Assembly (NCBI RefSeq): GCF_028289625.1
Contig: NZ_JANQOM010000013.1
Location: 160,650 to 224,649 of the forward strand
DNA: 64,000 nucleotides
Source: Winogradskyella sp.
GTDB lineage: Bacteria; Bacteroidota; Bacteroidia; Flavobacteriales; Flavobacteriaceae
Direction: 5' to 3'
This document shows, in pieces, positions 7,758 to 16,682 of the stretch (position 1 is its first letter; each line of letters starts with the position of its first letter). A program made the position numbers and the translations under genes. The notes beneath the pieces are model-generated. The model was given only the letters and a program-made list of their open reading frames with translations. It searched no databases and was not told the DNA's origin.

Positions 7758-9365
7758 ATGAGAGTTTTGATTTTTTTTACCCTAATTGAATTATTTTTCT
7801 TTCAATTAACCTTTGCTCAGAACTTAGATCAAGTTTTAGTTAAAGTAATAGACTCTAAGACTTTAGAGCCAATTCCCTTCGCCACGGTAAGAATAAAAGA
7901 TTCAAGTTTAGGAGTTATTGCGGACTATAATGGAGAATTTAGAATGCCTTTAAGATATAAAGACGATCTTATTATTATATCCTGTATCGGATATAAAGCT
8001 AAAGAGGTTCCTCTAAATCAATTAAATTTTAATGAGTTAAATACCATAAAAATTAGCCCTCAAGTTGAGGCACTTAATCCTGTTTTTATTAGTTCTAGGA
8101 CTAAAATTAATGGTATTAACTTCAATGCTAAAAGCTTGGTTAAGGCAAGTAGAAAATTATCCGCTAAAGAGATAGTGCTTAGGGCTATAAATAGGATTCC
8201 TAATAACCTTAGTGACAAACCACATTCCTATATTGGTTATTACAGAGACTATCAGTTGGTTGATAATAAATTTCACAATCTAAACGAAGCCATCTTAGAA
8301 ACTTTTGATAATGGTATAAACACGAGTTTTTTAGAAGAAAATACAGTTTCTACCGCAATTTATAGTTTTAATCAAAATCAAAATTTTATTATAGACTCCT
8401 CATTAACAAAAGCTTATAATGGAGTAACAAAGTATATAAAAAATGCTCAAATTTTACCAAGAGGCGGTAATGAACATACGCTATTGAATATTCACAATCC
8501 AATTAGAAACTATAATTTTAGTACCTTTTCTTATGTTTATAAATTTGAAAGTGACTTTCCTAGATTACATGAGTTTCGAAAAGACGACATTGTATTTTTA
8601 AACAACGAGCCTTTGATATTGATTAATTTTAAAAAAGCTAATCCTCATGATTTTAGTGTTTATGGCCTAAAAACTGCAATTAATAAAGATGAATATGTGC
8701 GAGGGTCAATATATATATCGCTTGTTGATTATTCGATTCATAGATTTAATTATAAAGTCTATATGCCAGGATCGAAGAAGGCATTATTTAACGTTAGTCT
8801 AGAATATGCAAGACAAGACAATAAAATGTACCTTAATTATATAACGTTCAATAATTCTTTTGCGATGGGTGAGGATTTTAATCTTAGAGAAGAAAAAGTA
8901 CAATTTGATAAATCAGAACAGGCCTTTTATATCACCTTTAATAACACAAAAGATTATCTTGACTTCAATACTATGAGTACAAAAAACTTCAAATTCAAAT
9001 TAGGGAAAAAAAATCTGAAGACAATTGCTGTAGATAAAGTAACAGAAAGAGTAATTAAAGTTACGGTAGAAAATTTCGATGGGTCATTGGTAGATATAAA
9101 TGCTAACAATGTAAATGATTTAACCTATAAGCTTAGACGAATACGTGATGTAACAGGGAGGGAAATTTATGGAGAAAATACAATTGAAGGTGATCAATTT
9201 AGAGAATTTTTTGTTCAAAAAGTTAATGTTAATAAGCCTATGCCCTCTGAACTAGATCTCATGGATAAAAATTCACTTATCAATGAGTCTGCCTTGAATG
9301 ATTTTGAAGAAGCCAATCAGTATTGGATCAACACTCCGCTTATGAATGAGAAAGGCCAAAATTAA
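7758..9365 (+). CDS. Secreted CarboxypepD_reg-like domain protein
   Basis: A 535-aa protein with a signal peptide ending in FAQ (about residue 21), then a carboxypeptidase-regulatory-like beta-sandwich (about 25-105, with PIPFATVRIKD, NGEFRMP and IISCIGYK). The long remainder resembles the C-terminal part of flavobacterial carboxypeptidase-like regulatory proteins with no TonB plug or barrel, so I do not call it a receptor. It is probably periplasmic or outer-membrane associated. It stands alone, 164 bp after the arsenosugar run; that gap shows no clear promoter or RNA. Function unknown. Confidence 0.7.
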   Translation: MRVLIFFTLIELFFFQLTFAQNLDQVLVKVIDSKTLEPIPFATVRIKDSSLGVIADYNGEFRMPLRYKDDLIIISCIGYKAKEVPLNQLNFNELNTIKISPQVEALNPVFISSRTKINGINFNAKSLVKASRKLSAKEIVLRAINRIPNNLSDKPHSYIGYYRDYQLVDNKFHNLNEAILETFDNGINTSFLEENTVSTAIYSFNQNQNFIIDSSLTKAYNGVTKYIKNAQILPRGGNEHTLLNIHNPIRNYNFSTFSYVYKFESDFPRLHEFRKDDIVFLNNEPLILINFKKANPHDFSVYGLKTAINKDEYVRGSIYISLVDYSIHRFNYKVYMPGSKKALFNVSLEYARQDNKMYLNYITFNNSFAMGEDFNLREEKVQFDKSEQAFYITFNNTKDYLDFNTMSTKNFKFKLGKKNLKTIAVDKVTERVIKVTVENFDGSLVDINANNVNDLTYKLRRIRDVTGREIYGENTIEGDQFREFFVQKVNVNKPMPSELDLMDKNSLINESALNDFEEANQYWINTPLMNEKGQN

Positions 9366-9549
9366 AATAGCGGAATCATACCCTAAGGTTATGATCAATT
9401 ACATTTAATGGTGATTTGGAGAAGCTTCATTTATATTGAGTAGGTCTTGATATTAAATGACCATATTAATATGATGTAAAATTCAACTCGCCCAGCTTTT
9501 CAAAAAATCGGACAAGTTTAATCTATAAGGTGTGTTAAAAATAGAGTGT

Positions 9550-10278
9550 TCATTTGTTCCTACCCATTTCATAGGGATACAAATGCATTAATGTATCACT
9601 TTGAAATACTTTCTTGGTATCAATGTCAATAGCCGATAATTTTCCAGTAAATGCTGCACCTGTATCTATATTCCACACATTTATAGCCTTCATTGGCTCG
9701 TACTTATGATAATTGAGTGTTGGTGTATGACCAATATAAATTTCACTGTAATGTTTTAAACGATTGGGATACAATTCTGAATTCTTGGCGATGCGCTTAT
9801 CCATAATTAACGCCATTTCCCAAAGCGTTCTGTCGTAATAAAACGTTTCTGTACGAACTTCTCTTTCTACACCATGCATAGATGTAAAACCTGCATGGAT
9901 AAAAAGTCTTTTTTCATCATCTAAATAATATAAAGGCATTGCTTCAAAGAAATTAAGATGCTCTCTTTTTTGGTCTTCATTGAAGCCCTCATAACTGGCG
10001 ATTGTTTCTTTACCTCCATGCAGATACCAAACATCATTTATCGTTCCATCCGCTAGCCAATGTTCGCACCATACATCGTGATTACCTTTAATAAAGATAC
10101 ATGTGTTAGTTTTAGACAATTCAATTAAACGCTCAATAACCTGAGCCGATTCGCTCCAGCCATCTACGTAATCACCTAAAAAAATGAGGGTATCTGCTGC
10201 TGTAACCTCAGCACGTTCTAATATCTGGTTTAACGCTTTTAGTCCACCATGAATATCGCCTATGGCTAGTGTTCGCAT
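9550..10278 (-). CDS. Metallophosphoesterase (Ser/Thr phosphatase / ApaH-like)
   Basis: A 242-aa calcineurin-like phosphoesterase. The metal-binding signatures appear in order: GDIHG (7-11), GDYVDG, GNHD, and later HAG and GHTP. The compact length and the GDIHGGLKAL start fit the PPP-type bacterial phosphatases that act on phosphoproteins or diadenosine tetraphosphate; the sequence does not decide between them. A TAATTTTG -7-like box lies 16 nt upstream of the ATG on the minus strand, so it probably has its own promoter. It converges with the gene ending at 9365. Confidence 0.87.
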   Translation of the reverse strand: MRTLAIGDIHGGLKALNQILERAEVTAADTLIFLGDYVDGWSESAQVIERLIELSKTNTCIFIKGNHDVWCEHWLADGTINDVWYLHGGKETIASYEGFNEDQKREHLNFFEAMPLYYLDDEKRLFIHAGFTSMHGVEREVRTETFYYDRTLWEMALIMDKRIAKNSELYPNRLKHYSEIYIGHTPTLNYHKYEPMKAINVWNIDTGAAFTGKLSAIDIDTKKVFQSDTLMHLYPYEMGRNK

Positions 10279-10318
10279 TTAATTCAATTTTTAACAAAAT
10301 TAAGTTATTAATCTAACG

Positions 10319-10407
10319 ATCTCGAAACAAGTTCGGGATTAGTTCACTCAGTAAAACAAAGGATATTTCTAAATCAGAGATCTGGATGATACCGAAATAA
10401 ATTTGGC
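10319..10407. repeat. Two short palindromic repeats in the gap between a phosphatase gene and an Omp85-like gene
   Basis: The first is atctcgaa-acaag-ttcgggat (10319-10339), with one mismatch in the 8-bp stem. The second is ccgaa-ataaa-tttgg (10392-10406), with one mismatch. Both match the layout of the palindrome inside the glycosyltransferase at 7031-7051 (stem about 8, 5-base A-rich loop). They are probably copies or remnants of one interspersed repeat family. They lie upstream of the phosphatase gene and downstream of the Omp85-like gene at 10465. Confidence 0.55.
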
Positions 10408-10464
10408 ACTAATTTTACCAACACTATTTTCTAGGAGCAAAGCTTCTGAAAATATCGGGTGTCA

Positions 10465-11739
10465 TTAGAAATACTGGCCAATCCCAAACACAAAACCTTG
10501 GGTAGAATCTTGTGTAACACCCACTCCATAATCAATTCTAAAAATAGCATTGAAGATTTTTTTATGAATAAAACGCAATCCTAAACCTGGATATACCCTT
10601 AAGTTTTGGGTATCTGCAAAATCACCAAAGTCACCACCTGGATTTCGCCAACTACCTGCATCAATGAAGGCATTGCCTTGCAATGCAAACCAATCCTTTT
10701 CATAAAGGGTATAGCGATACTCCGTATTGAGAACTATGGCCGCAGTACCACGATCAATTAAATTTCCAACGCCTCTGATGTTTAGATTATTATCAACCGC
10801 AAAAGGAGCAAACGGTGTATCTTCATTCGATGCTACCCCAAATCGCAAACGATTGGCCCAATTACCTCGTTTACCAAAACGTTTAAAATACTGAAAATCA
10901 TTCCAGCCAATCAAAAAATCGGGTAATGCTTCATCATTCCTAGAGTGAACATACTGAAAATTAAAAATACTTCTAAAGCCTTCAACATACTGATAATCGT
11001 AATTGAGATTATTGTACTCATAAATGAGCTTATAGAGTAATTTATCTACCACTAATTCTTGTGGCACATTAGGATTAGTGGCACCAAATAAATACTCATA
11101 ATCCTCTGTAAAAAAGTTAACTCCTAATTCTACCCGATTCGTAAAATTAAATTGGTAAAGCCCGAGTAACTCAATCGATTCATTATTATAGCGATAGTCT
11201 GCCGTAGTATTATCGAAAAATACAGGTTCTTGTGTTGTAAGATTTTGATAATTTATGGCTAAACCCAGTTGTCTAGAAAACAAAAATGGCGCTCTAAGGT
11301 TTATGGCATAAGAATCGAATATATCTTTTTGATAAAAGCCGCCAAGCGTAATATTTTGCCCAAACAAATTGAATTCATGCAACCCTAGTCGGTAAGCAAA
11401 TTCATCGTCATTGGTTGTATAGACATTGGCCGACGGAATGATGGTAAAATTCTCTTCAATATTATAAAACACATTATACTCATTAGGTTCTTCAGCAGGA
11501 AACACCTGATAGTAGGCATGGGCAATTGAAGGTAACCGTTTTAATAATTGGATATCTTGTTCTATAACCGAAGAATCCAGAACAACACCAGGTTTTATAA
11601 ACGCTATTTTTTTTACAAAAGAGGATTTGAGTTTCTTGTTGCCTTGCACCTTTAAATCATCAACTACATTTTGTTGTCCGAAGGAGACAAGAGTCATAAG
11701 AACACAAAATGTAAAAAGTAAGAATTGTATTTGGCGCAT
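10465..11739 (-). CDS. Small Omp85-like outer membrane protein (copy 2 of a tandem pair)
   Basis: A 424-aa protein with a signal peptide ending in SFGQ, one POTRA-like domain (about 25-100, VQGNKKLKSSFVKKIAFIKPG), then a C-terminal beta-barrel ending in FGIGQYF, a typical aromatic outer-membrane terminus. It belongs to the BamA/TamA (Omp85) superfamily but has a single POTRA, unlike BamA with five. It starts 10 bp after the stop of a close paralogue (11750-13018), and the two share long matching stretches (NIRGVGN, DRGTA, LQGNAF, GLRFIHK). Its cargo is unknown; a role in outer-membrane insertion or secretion is inferred from family. Confidence 0.83.
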   Translation of the reverse strand: MRQIQFLLFTFCVLMTLVSFGQQNVVDDLKVQGNKKLKSSFVKKIAFIKPGVVLDSSVIEQDIQLLKRLPSIAHAYYQVFPAEEPNEYNVFYNIEENFTIIPSANVYTTNDDEFAYRLGLHEFNLFGQNITLGGFYQKDIFDSYAINLRAPFLFSRQLGLAINYQNLTTQEPVFFDNTTADYRYNNESIELLGLYQFNFTNRVELGVNFFTEDYEYLFGATNPNVPQELVVDKLLYKLIYEYNNLNYDYQYVEGFRSIFNFQYVHSRNDEALPDFLIGWNDFQYFKRFGKRGNWANRLRFGVASNEDTPFAPFAVDNNLNIRGVGNLIDRGTAAIVLNTEYRYTLYEKDWFALQGNAFIDAGSWRNPGGDFGDFADTQNLRVYPGLGLRFIHKKIFNAIFRIDYGVGVTQDSTQGFVFGIGQYF

Positions 11740-11749
11740 TTTTAAGTGT

Positions 11750-13018
11750 TTAAAAATATTGACCTATTCCAAATACAATTCCGCTATCGGCCTTTTTCCC
11801 TAAACTGAGTCCATAGTCTATTCTAAAAACAGCATTGAAAATTCGCTTATGAATAAAACGTAAACCCAATCCTGAGAATAAACTGGCATTTGTTCCTTTA
11901 ACCAAGTCTGAGAATTCTCCACCTGGATCTTGCCATGTTCCTGCGTCAACAAAAGCATTTCCCTGTAAAGCAAACCAACCTTTTTCGTATAAGGTCTGTC
12001 TAAACTCTGTATTCAATACAACTGAAGCCGTCCCGCGATCAACCACATTTCCCACGCCTCTTATGTTTAATTGATTATCTAGAGCGAAAGGTGCAAAAGG
12101 TGAGCTTGTATTGGTCGCATAGCCTAGTCGCAAACGATTGGCCCAATTGCCACCTTTTCCGATGCGTTTAAAGTACTCAAAATCATTTCTGCCCACAAAA
12201 GAATTCTTTAAGAAATCAGTATCGCCATCTGCTGAAGCTGTTACATTAAAAGTGAATATACTCCTAAAACCTTCTACATATTGAAACTCGTTGGTAATAT
12301 TATTGTATTCATATTCTCCTACAATGGACAAGCGATTTAAACTGAGCTGCTCAGGAATATCTGAAGGTCGTTCACCATTCAGAAAATCGTAATCCTCCTC
12401 AGCTATATTGAGCCCTAGCTCAAACCGATTATTAAAATTGTGTTCGTAAAACACCCTGAATTCAAAAGCACGACTATCGAACTTATAATTCACATCACTA
12501 TCATCATCTAGAAATATAGGTTCTTGGAGCACATTATTCTGAAAATTGACGCCTATTCCCCATTTTCGGGTAATTAAATTTGGGGCTTCCCAGAAAAATC
12601 CATAGGAATCAAACACATTTCGACTGTAAAAGCCACCAATAATCTGGTTCTGTCCAAAAAGGTTAAAATCAAATAACGAAACTCTATATGCCAAATCGTC
12701 ATTAACGTCTTGAGATACATTTAATCCAGGAATAATGGCAAAATTCTCAACAACAGTATAGGTTATTTTATAATTGCCATCAGCTAGTTCTTCAATCTTA
12801 GAGGATGCACTCGCTACCGACGGTAAAAGTCGAAAACGTCTTTCATCTGATGCCACACGAACCGTATCTAAAACGCTGCCTTCCTTTACGAATGCCAATC
12901 GCTTAAGGAATTTTGTGCGCGTACGCTTGTTGCCTTCAATCTCAATTGTGGTAACCGTTTGAGCTAGGCCATATTGGCTACTAAGGATTAAAATGAGTAT
13001 GACTAAAAGTTTTTTCAT
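11750..13018 (-). CDS. Small Omp85-like outer membrane protein (copy 1 of a tandem pair)
   Basis: A 422-aa paralogue of the next gene downstream: signal peptide ending in GLAQ, single POTRA-like domain (about 20-100, IEGNKRTRTKFLKRLAFVKEG), and a C-terminal barrel ending in FGIGQYF. The ATG overlaps the stop of the upstream lipoprotein gene by 4 bp, so the three genes are probably co-translated. The arrangement suggests a local duplication of an Omp85-type gene. Which partner proteins these barrels handle is not shown by sequence; the co-encoded lipoprotein is one candidate. Confidence 0.83.
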   Translation of the reverse strand: MKKLLVILILILSSQYGLAQTVTTIEIEGNKRTRTKFLKRLAFVKEGSVLDTVRVASDERRFRLLPSVASASSKIEELADGNYKITYTVVENFAIIPGLNVSQDVNDDLAYRVSLFDFNLFGQNQIIGGFYSRNVFDSYGFFWEAPNLITRKWGIGVNFQNNVLQEPIFLDDDSDVNYKFDSRAFEFRVFYEHNFNNRFELGLNIAEEDYDFLNGERPSDIPEQLSLNRLSIVGEYEYNNITNEFQYVEGFRSIFTFNVTASADGDTDFLKNSFVGRNDFEYFKRIGKGGNWANRLRLGYATNTSSPFAPFALDNQLNIRGVGNVVDRGTASVVLNTEFRQTLYEKGWFALQGNAFVDAGTWQDPGGEFSDLVKGTNASLFSGLGLRFIHKRIFNAVFRIDYGLSLGKKADSGIVFGIGQYF

Positions 13019-13749
13019 TCTACTGTAAATTCAGAAATAAATAGTTGATTAACCCAATTATCCTCGCTCACATCCATAACTGTGAATTTATAAGTCTGTC
13101 CGAGAATTAAGTTTGGCGGTGTACCATCTGTAATGTTTAGCACAACATTCGATGTATTATAGTATTGGAATTGATTTTCGAACGTATAAGTACCAGAGAT
13201 TAAATCGTTATCAACAGTAGATACTACCTGAAAAAAAATAGCATTGTCAACTTCAGAATTTATAGCCCAACTAAACATTGGCATTTGTGATTGCTCTTGA
13301 TTAACGGTAATTAAATCAGAAAACAAGGTCGGTTGCATCAATTGTTTTATTCGGATTGGATTTGATAGTTTAATTTCATTATCAAGCTCATAAGACACTA
13401 TAATCCATCTTTCAGAATCGAAGAAGCCTACAAATTTCCTAAGAAATCCATTAAAAAAAGGCTCATCCGTAATCTCTAACTCATTATAATTAGTATAATT
13501 GTTTGGATCTAGATTACTTGAATTTGTCTGAAAGAGTTTAAAGTTATCTGAACCGCTTTCTGGAAAAAAATAAACCTCAACATTATTAGGATTAACAACA
13601 TCATTACCCGAACAAGCAATAACTGCTCCTGTTTCAAAAGTTTTACCCTCAATATATGATGATAATGAATTATCTGCTTCAGAATTGTCTGTATCATTAG
13701 ATGAACATGATGCTAATAACAGAGTAATTATAATTAAGGTTCGTTTCAT
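13015..13749 (-). CDS. Hypothetical lipoprotein preceding the Omp85-like pair
   Basis: A 244-aa protein with a lipoprotein signal (MKRTLIIITLLLASCSS, Cys15) and a Ser/Asp/Asn-rich tether. I recognise no domain; the C-terminal half looks like a beta-rich fold. It is followed with a 4-bp overlap by the first Omp85-like gene, so an outer-membrane partnership is plausible. The minus-strand ORF at 13509-13697 is an out-of-frame shadow of this gene. Confidence 0.62.
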   Translation of the reverse strand: MKRTLIIITLLLASCSSNDTDNSEADNSLSSYIEGKTFETGAVIACSGNDVVNPNNVEVYFFPESGSDNFKLFQTNSSNLDPNNYTNYNELEITDEPFFNGFLRKFVGFFDSERWIIVSYELDNEIKLSNPIRIKQLMQPTLFSDLITVNQEQSQMPMFSWAINSEVDNAIFFQVVSTVDNDLISGTYTFENQFQYYNTSNVVLNITDGTPPNLILGQTYKFTVMDVSEDNWVNQLFISEFTVE

Positions 13750-13810
13750 GAGATGGTTATTACTAACCTTTGTCGTTGCTCATAAATAACCTTACTAGAT
13801 TTTTTAAAAT

Positions 13811-14821
13811 TTATCCTTCAGACTTATAGTAAGCTCTAATAATTTCCTCAACAGGTTTATTTTGTGGTGTGAACATTGGGTTATCTTCCCCTCCAACTTT
13901 GTCATAGGCAATAAACCATTTCCAGATAAAACCGCCAGCAAACCAATCTTCGTTCCAAAAGGTTTCGTAAAGCGCTTTTGTGGTATTGACTTGGGCTTGA
14001 AGATTCACCTGATTCATGCTACGATCGGACACCCAAGGTTGTTTCCCTGCATAATTCACACTTCTATAGCCATACTCAGTAAAAAGAATTGGCTTTTCAT
14101 AATTTTCCGCCATTTTAGCAATGATAGGTTTATGGACTTTCCAACCTTCCATACATGTCTCAAAACTTGGTGTTAACTCATCACTAACTGGAAAATAAGC
14201 ATCAATGCCTATATAATCTAACTGATCCCAAAATGGCGTGCGCCTAAATTCATCCCAATTGGCTGCATAGGTCAATTTACCGTTATATTTATTTCTTATT
14301 TCTTTGATTAGGTTAGTCCAGTATTCTGGTCTATATTTTACAAATAGCTCGAGCTCAGTGCCTATGCAAAGGATTTCTGTTTTGGTTTCTTCTGCCAATT
14401 CCGCGTATTCAAGAATGAAGTTTGAGTAAGATGCTTCTAAAGTTTTCCAATCGGCTTCGGAAGTCATCATAATCTCACCTGTAAACTCACCTCGCCAAAC
14501 CCAAATCTGTGGTTTAAGCAAAATCTTAATGTTTTGCTTTTGCAACTCTTCGATATACTGTTTTGCGCCTGCTCTAGTCTCCCCAAACCATTGCCTATCT
14601 GTATTATAAATGATATTAGGATGTTTTAGATTTTTAATAAAGCCAAAAGGCATTACCGCAGCATAATTGGCATTGAGTTTTACTACTGGTGTGACGTGAG
14701 ATTGGTTAGCTTTATTTTGAGAGGCCACAAAACTCACTCCGTTGATTTTTTCTTCCTGCCCATTACAAGCTGATAAAGTAATCAGCCATACAGAAAAAAA
14801 CAGGCATTTAAAAGTTTGCAT
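13811..14821 (-). CDS. GH113-like glycoside hydrolase lipoprotein
   Basis: A 336-aa lipoprotein (LITLSACNG, Cys at about 19) with a TIM-barrel glycosidase body resembling glycoside hydrolase family 113. Visible landmarks are KPQIWVWRGEF, CIGTELELF (a candidate acid/base Glu), GIDAYFPVSD, and ILFTEYGYRS (a candidate nucleophile Glu near strand 7). GH113 includes beta-mannanases, but the substrate here is not certain. It is anchored facing the periplasm or cell surface and lies between a barrel protein and a lipoprotein gene on the same strand. No polysaccharide-utilisation SusC/D pair is near. Confidence 0.78.
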   Translation of the reverse strand: MQTFKCLFFSVWLITLSACNGQEEKINGVSFVASQNKANQSHVTPVVKLNANYAAVMPFGFIKNLKHPNIIYNTDRQWFGETRAGAKQYIEELQKQNIKILLKPQIWVWRGEFTGEIMMTSEADWKTLEASYSNFILEYAELAEETKTEILCIGTELELFVKYRPEYWTNLIKEIRNKYNGKLTYAANWDEFRRTPFWDQLDYIGIDAYFPVSDELTPSFETCMEGWKVHKPIIAKMAENYEKPILFTEYGYRSVNYAGKQPWVSDRSMNQVNLQAQVNTTKALYETFWNEDWFAGGFIWKWFIAYDKVGGEDNPMFTPQNKPVEEIIRAYYKSEG

Positions 14822-14856
14822 AAGTACAACATTATAAATGCCAATTTATGTAAATC

Positions 14857-15738
14857 CTAGAATAAAGCTCTTAAACCTATATTAAAAGTTTGCCCTAAAC
14901 CTGTATCGTTTCCTCTTACAAAATTTGAATATAAGAACTCAATATTAAGTTTGTCAGTCAATTGGTATTTAGCGCCACCGCCAAGTATAGTAGCATCTTG
15001 TTCAAATCCATTAGTTTCAAAGGAAATTAGCTGCAAATGCTGTACCAGTGCCAAAATAGTAAACTTAGAACTTGGGAAGTAACTTAAGAAAACTCCTGGT
15101 AATAAGCGTAGGCTGTTGTCTGCAAAGCTACCTTCTTTAGGTAAGTTATATTCAGTATTGAGTTCGGTAAACAATTGCCAATCGCCACCAGAAAAACTAT
15201 AATCATAGAAAAAACGGTTTTGAAAAATGAATCCATTCTGATCTAAAAATACACCCTGTTCGGTTTCTTGATCAACTAACGGAATATGAAATGCTGATTG
15301 AATCGTGAAATTTCCAACATTTTTAAAAGGATTAAACTTTATAGCTGGAGCAAAAGATGTAAAACCCGAACGTGCTGAACCAGCTTCGCCATCAAAGGAA
15401 AAAACGTCCAGTGCGTCTCGACCACCAATGACGTTAGAACGAAACTCTAATAATAGACCAATATTTACGCGTCTACTATCCGAAATCCCTGTAAAAATAT
15501 CTACCGTAGATGTAAAAAACGTATTTCTTGGGATGTTTTGTTCTTCTCCATTTGGTCCAAATAAGTCCTTGGTTTCAGTATACAGGTTATTAAACCATTT
15601 AATATCCCATTGCCCTTTTTTCAGCAATATTGAAGGTGTAAATTCTTGTATAACACTTCGTTGTGTAGCTTCATCTTCTTGAGAAAACCCTGAAAAGGAT
15701 AGCATCAAAATAATTAAAAGTATATTTAATTTTTTCAT
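14857..15738 (-). CDS. Predicted outer membrane beta-barrel protein, function unknown
   Basis: A 293-aa protein with a signal peptide ending in GFSQ, alternating-hydrophobicity strands and a C-terminal strand ending in GLRALF, all typical of a small outer-membrane barrel. It lacks a TonB plug. It follows the DUF547 gene by 36 bp and precedes the GH113-like gene by 35 bp, so the three are probably one transcript. I cannot name a substrate. Confidence 0.65.
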   Translation of the reverse strand: MKKLNILLIILMLSFSGFSQEDEATQRSVIQEFTPSILLKKGQWDIKWFNNLYTETKDLFGPNGEEQNIPRNTFFTSTVDIFTGISDSRRVNIGLLLEFRSNVIGGRDALDVFSFDGEAGSARSGFTSFAPAIKFNPFKNVGNFTIQSAFHIPLVDQETEQGVFLDQNGFIFQNRFFYDYSFSGGDWQLFTELNTEYNLPKEGSFADNSLRLLPGVFLSYFPSSKFTILALVQHLQLISFETNGFEQDATILGGGAKYQLTDKLNIEFLYSNFVRGNDTGLGQTFNIGLRALF

Positions 15739-15774
15739 TTTTCTTTGTATTTGGTTGTGTTTATTAGTTAGTCT

Positions 15775-16488
15775 TTATTGCTTGTTTAAATTCCAGTTAT
15801 AAGTGAAATAACTTAGTTTGTAGTTGTCTGGAATTTTTTCTGTTCTATATTGATTGATAAAGTCAATTTCACTAGAGCCGTCCATAGTAAAATCCTCTTT
15901 ATACCATTTCATGATTTCAGAGGCTTCAACTTTTTTCTTCTTGTTGTTTACTTTTAGAAAAGTTCCATTTAAAGCAATTTTAGTTTGGGTCTCTAACTGC
16001 TTATTTAAAGTATTAGGCATATAGGCTTCACTAATCAGTGGAGGACAGCCAACAGCCCCACAAACCAATACAAAATGGAATCTAGCATCGTTAAATTGGG
16101 CTCTGAGCAACTTATGCTCAATATCGTTGAGCGTAATATTTTTACCTGCTAAACTATAGGTGGTCTTATCAAAAAAACCTTTATGATCAAGTGGAGATTT
16201 TGTTGGGTAGTTATCAACAATACCTTTAATCACGGTAATGTTATAGGCATTAATCCAAAATGACTGATAGTTTTTAGCATCTGAAACCTCTACGGAAATT
16301 CCCTCTGCAATTTTTAAAAGTTCGTCTAAAGTAGATTGATCTTTATGAATCGCTTTATAGTCTACTTTCCCGTTTTTAATGTGGGTTTCTAAAAATAAAT
16401 TGGTTTTAGTGAAGAAGCTGTTTAAGTCTTGAGCGCTTCCTGTGAATATAAAAAGCAATGCTATTAAAAAAGTATGAAATTTCATCAT
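15775..16488 (-). CDS. DUF547 domain secreted protein
   Basis: A 237-aa protein with a signal peptide (ending near GSAQ) and a single DUF547 domain. Landmarks match the other copy at 5766: FWINAYNITVI, LNDIEHKLLR and LVCGAVGCPPL. It lacks the lipobox and the long linker seen there. The biochemical role of DUF547 is not established. It is first in the minus-strand envelope block, divergent from the flavoprotein gene at 16683. An ATG at the second codon is an equally possible start. Confidence 0.84.
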   Translation of the reverse strand: MMKFHTFLIALLFIFTGSAQDLNSFFTKTNLFLETHIKNGKVDYKAIHKDQSTLDELLKIAEGISVEVSDAKNYQSFWINAYNITVIKGIVDNYPTKSPLDHKGFFDKTTYSLAGKNITLNDIEHKLLRAQFNDARFHFVLVCGAVGCPPLISEAYMPNTLNKQLETQTKIALNGTFLKVNNKKKKVEASEIMKWYKEDFTMDGSSEIDFINQYRTEKIPDNYKLSYFTYNWNLNKQ

Positions 16489-16618
16489 TTATATTTTTGA
16501 TTAACGGCTCTTATGTCGAACATAAAATCATCGACTTACAAGAATTTTGAAAGAATTTTGGCGTCTTATTTTGTTTTAAAACCTTACAGACCAACTGTTA
16601 ATTTAAATTCTTTCTAAA

Positions 16619-16648
16619 TTGAAAGCGTCGATTAAGTTCTTACCTTTA
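16619..16648 (+). promoter_or_regulatory. Candidate sigma-A promoter of the flavoprotein/polyferredoxin/GT operon
   Basis: TTG at 16619-16621 and TACCTTTA at 16641-16648 are separated by 19 nt, matching the Bacteroidota pattern TTG-N19-TAnnTTTG except for the last base. The predicted transcription start is about 16653-16655, leaving a leader of about 30 nt before the ATG at 16683. Confidence 0.55.
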
Positions 16649-16682
16649 AGTGCGACAGACAACTAACTAACAATCAAATTTT

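Noticed and set aside
9366-9549. Possible terminator hairpin around tcataccctaaggttatga between convergent genes
   Set aside because: The stem has a bulge and no T run on either strand.
15305-15682. Plus-strand 125-aa ORF
   Set aside because: Antisense shadow of the outer-membrane barrel gene; no signal, motif or promoter of its own.
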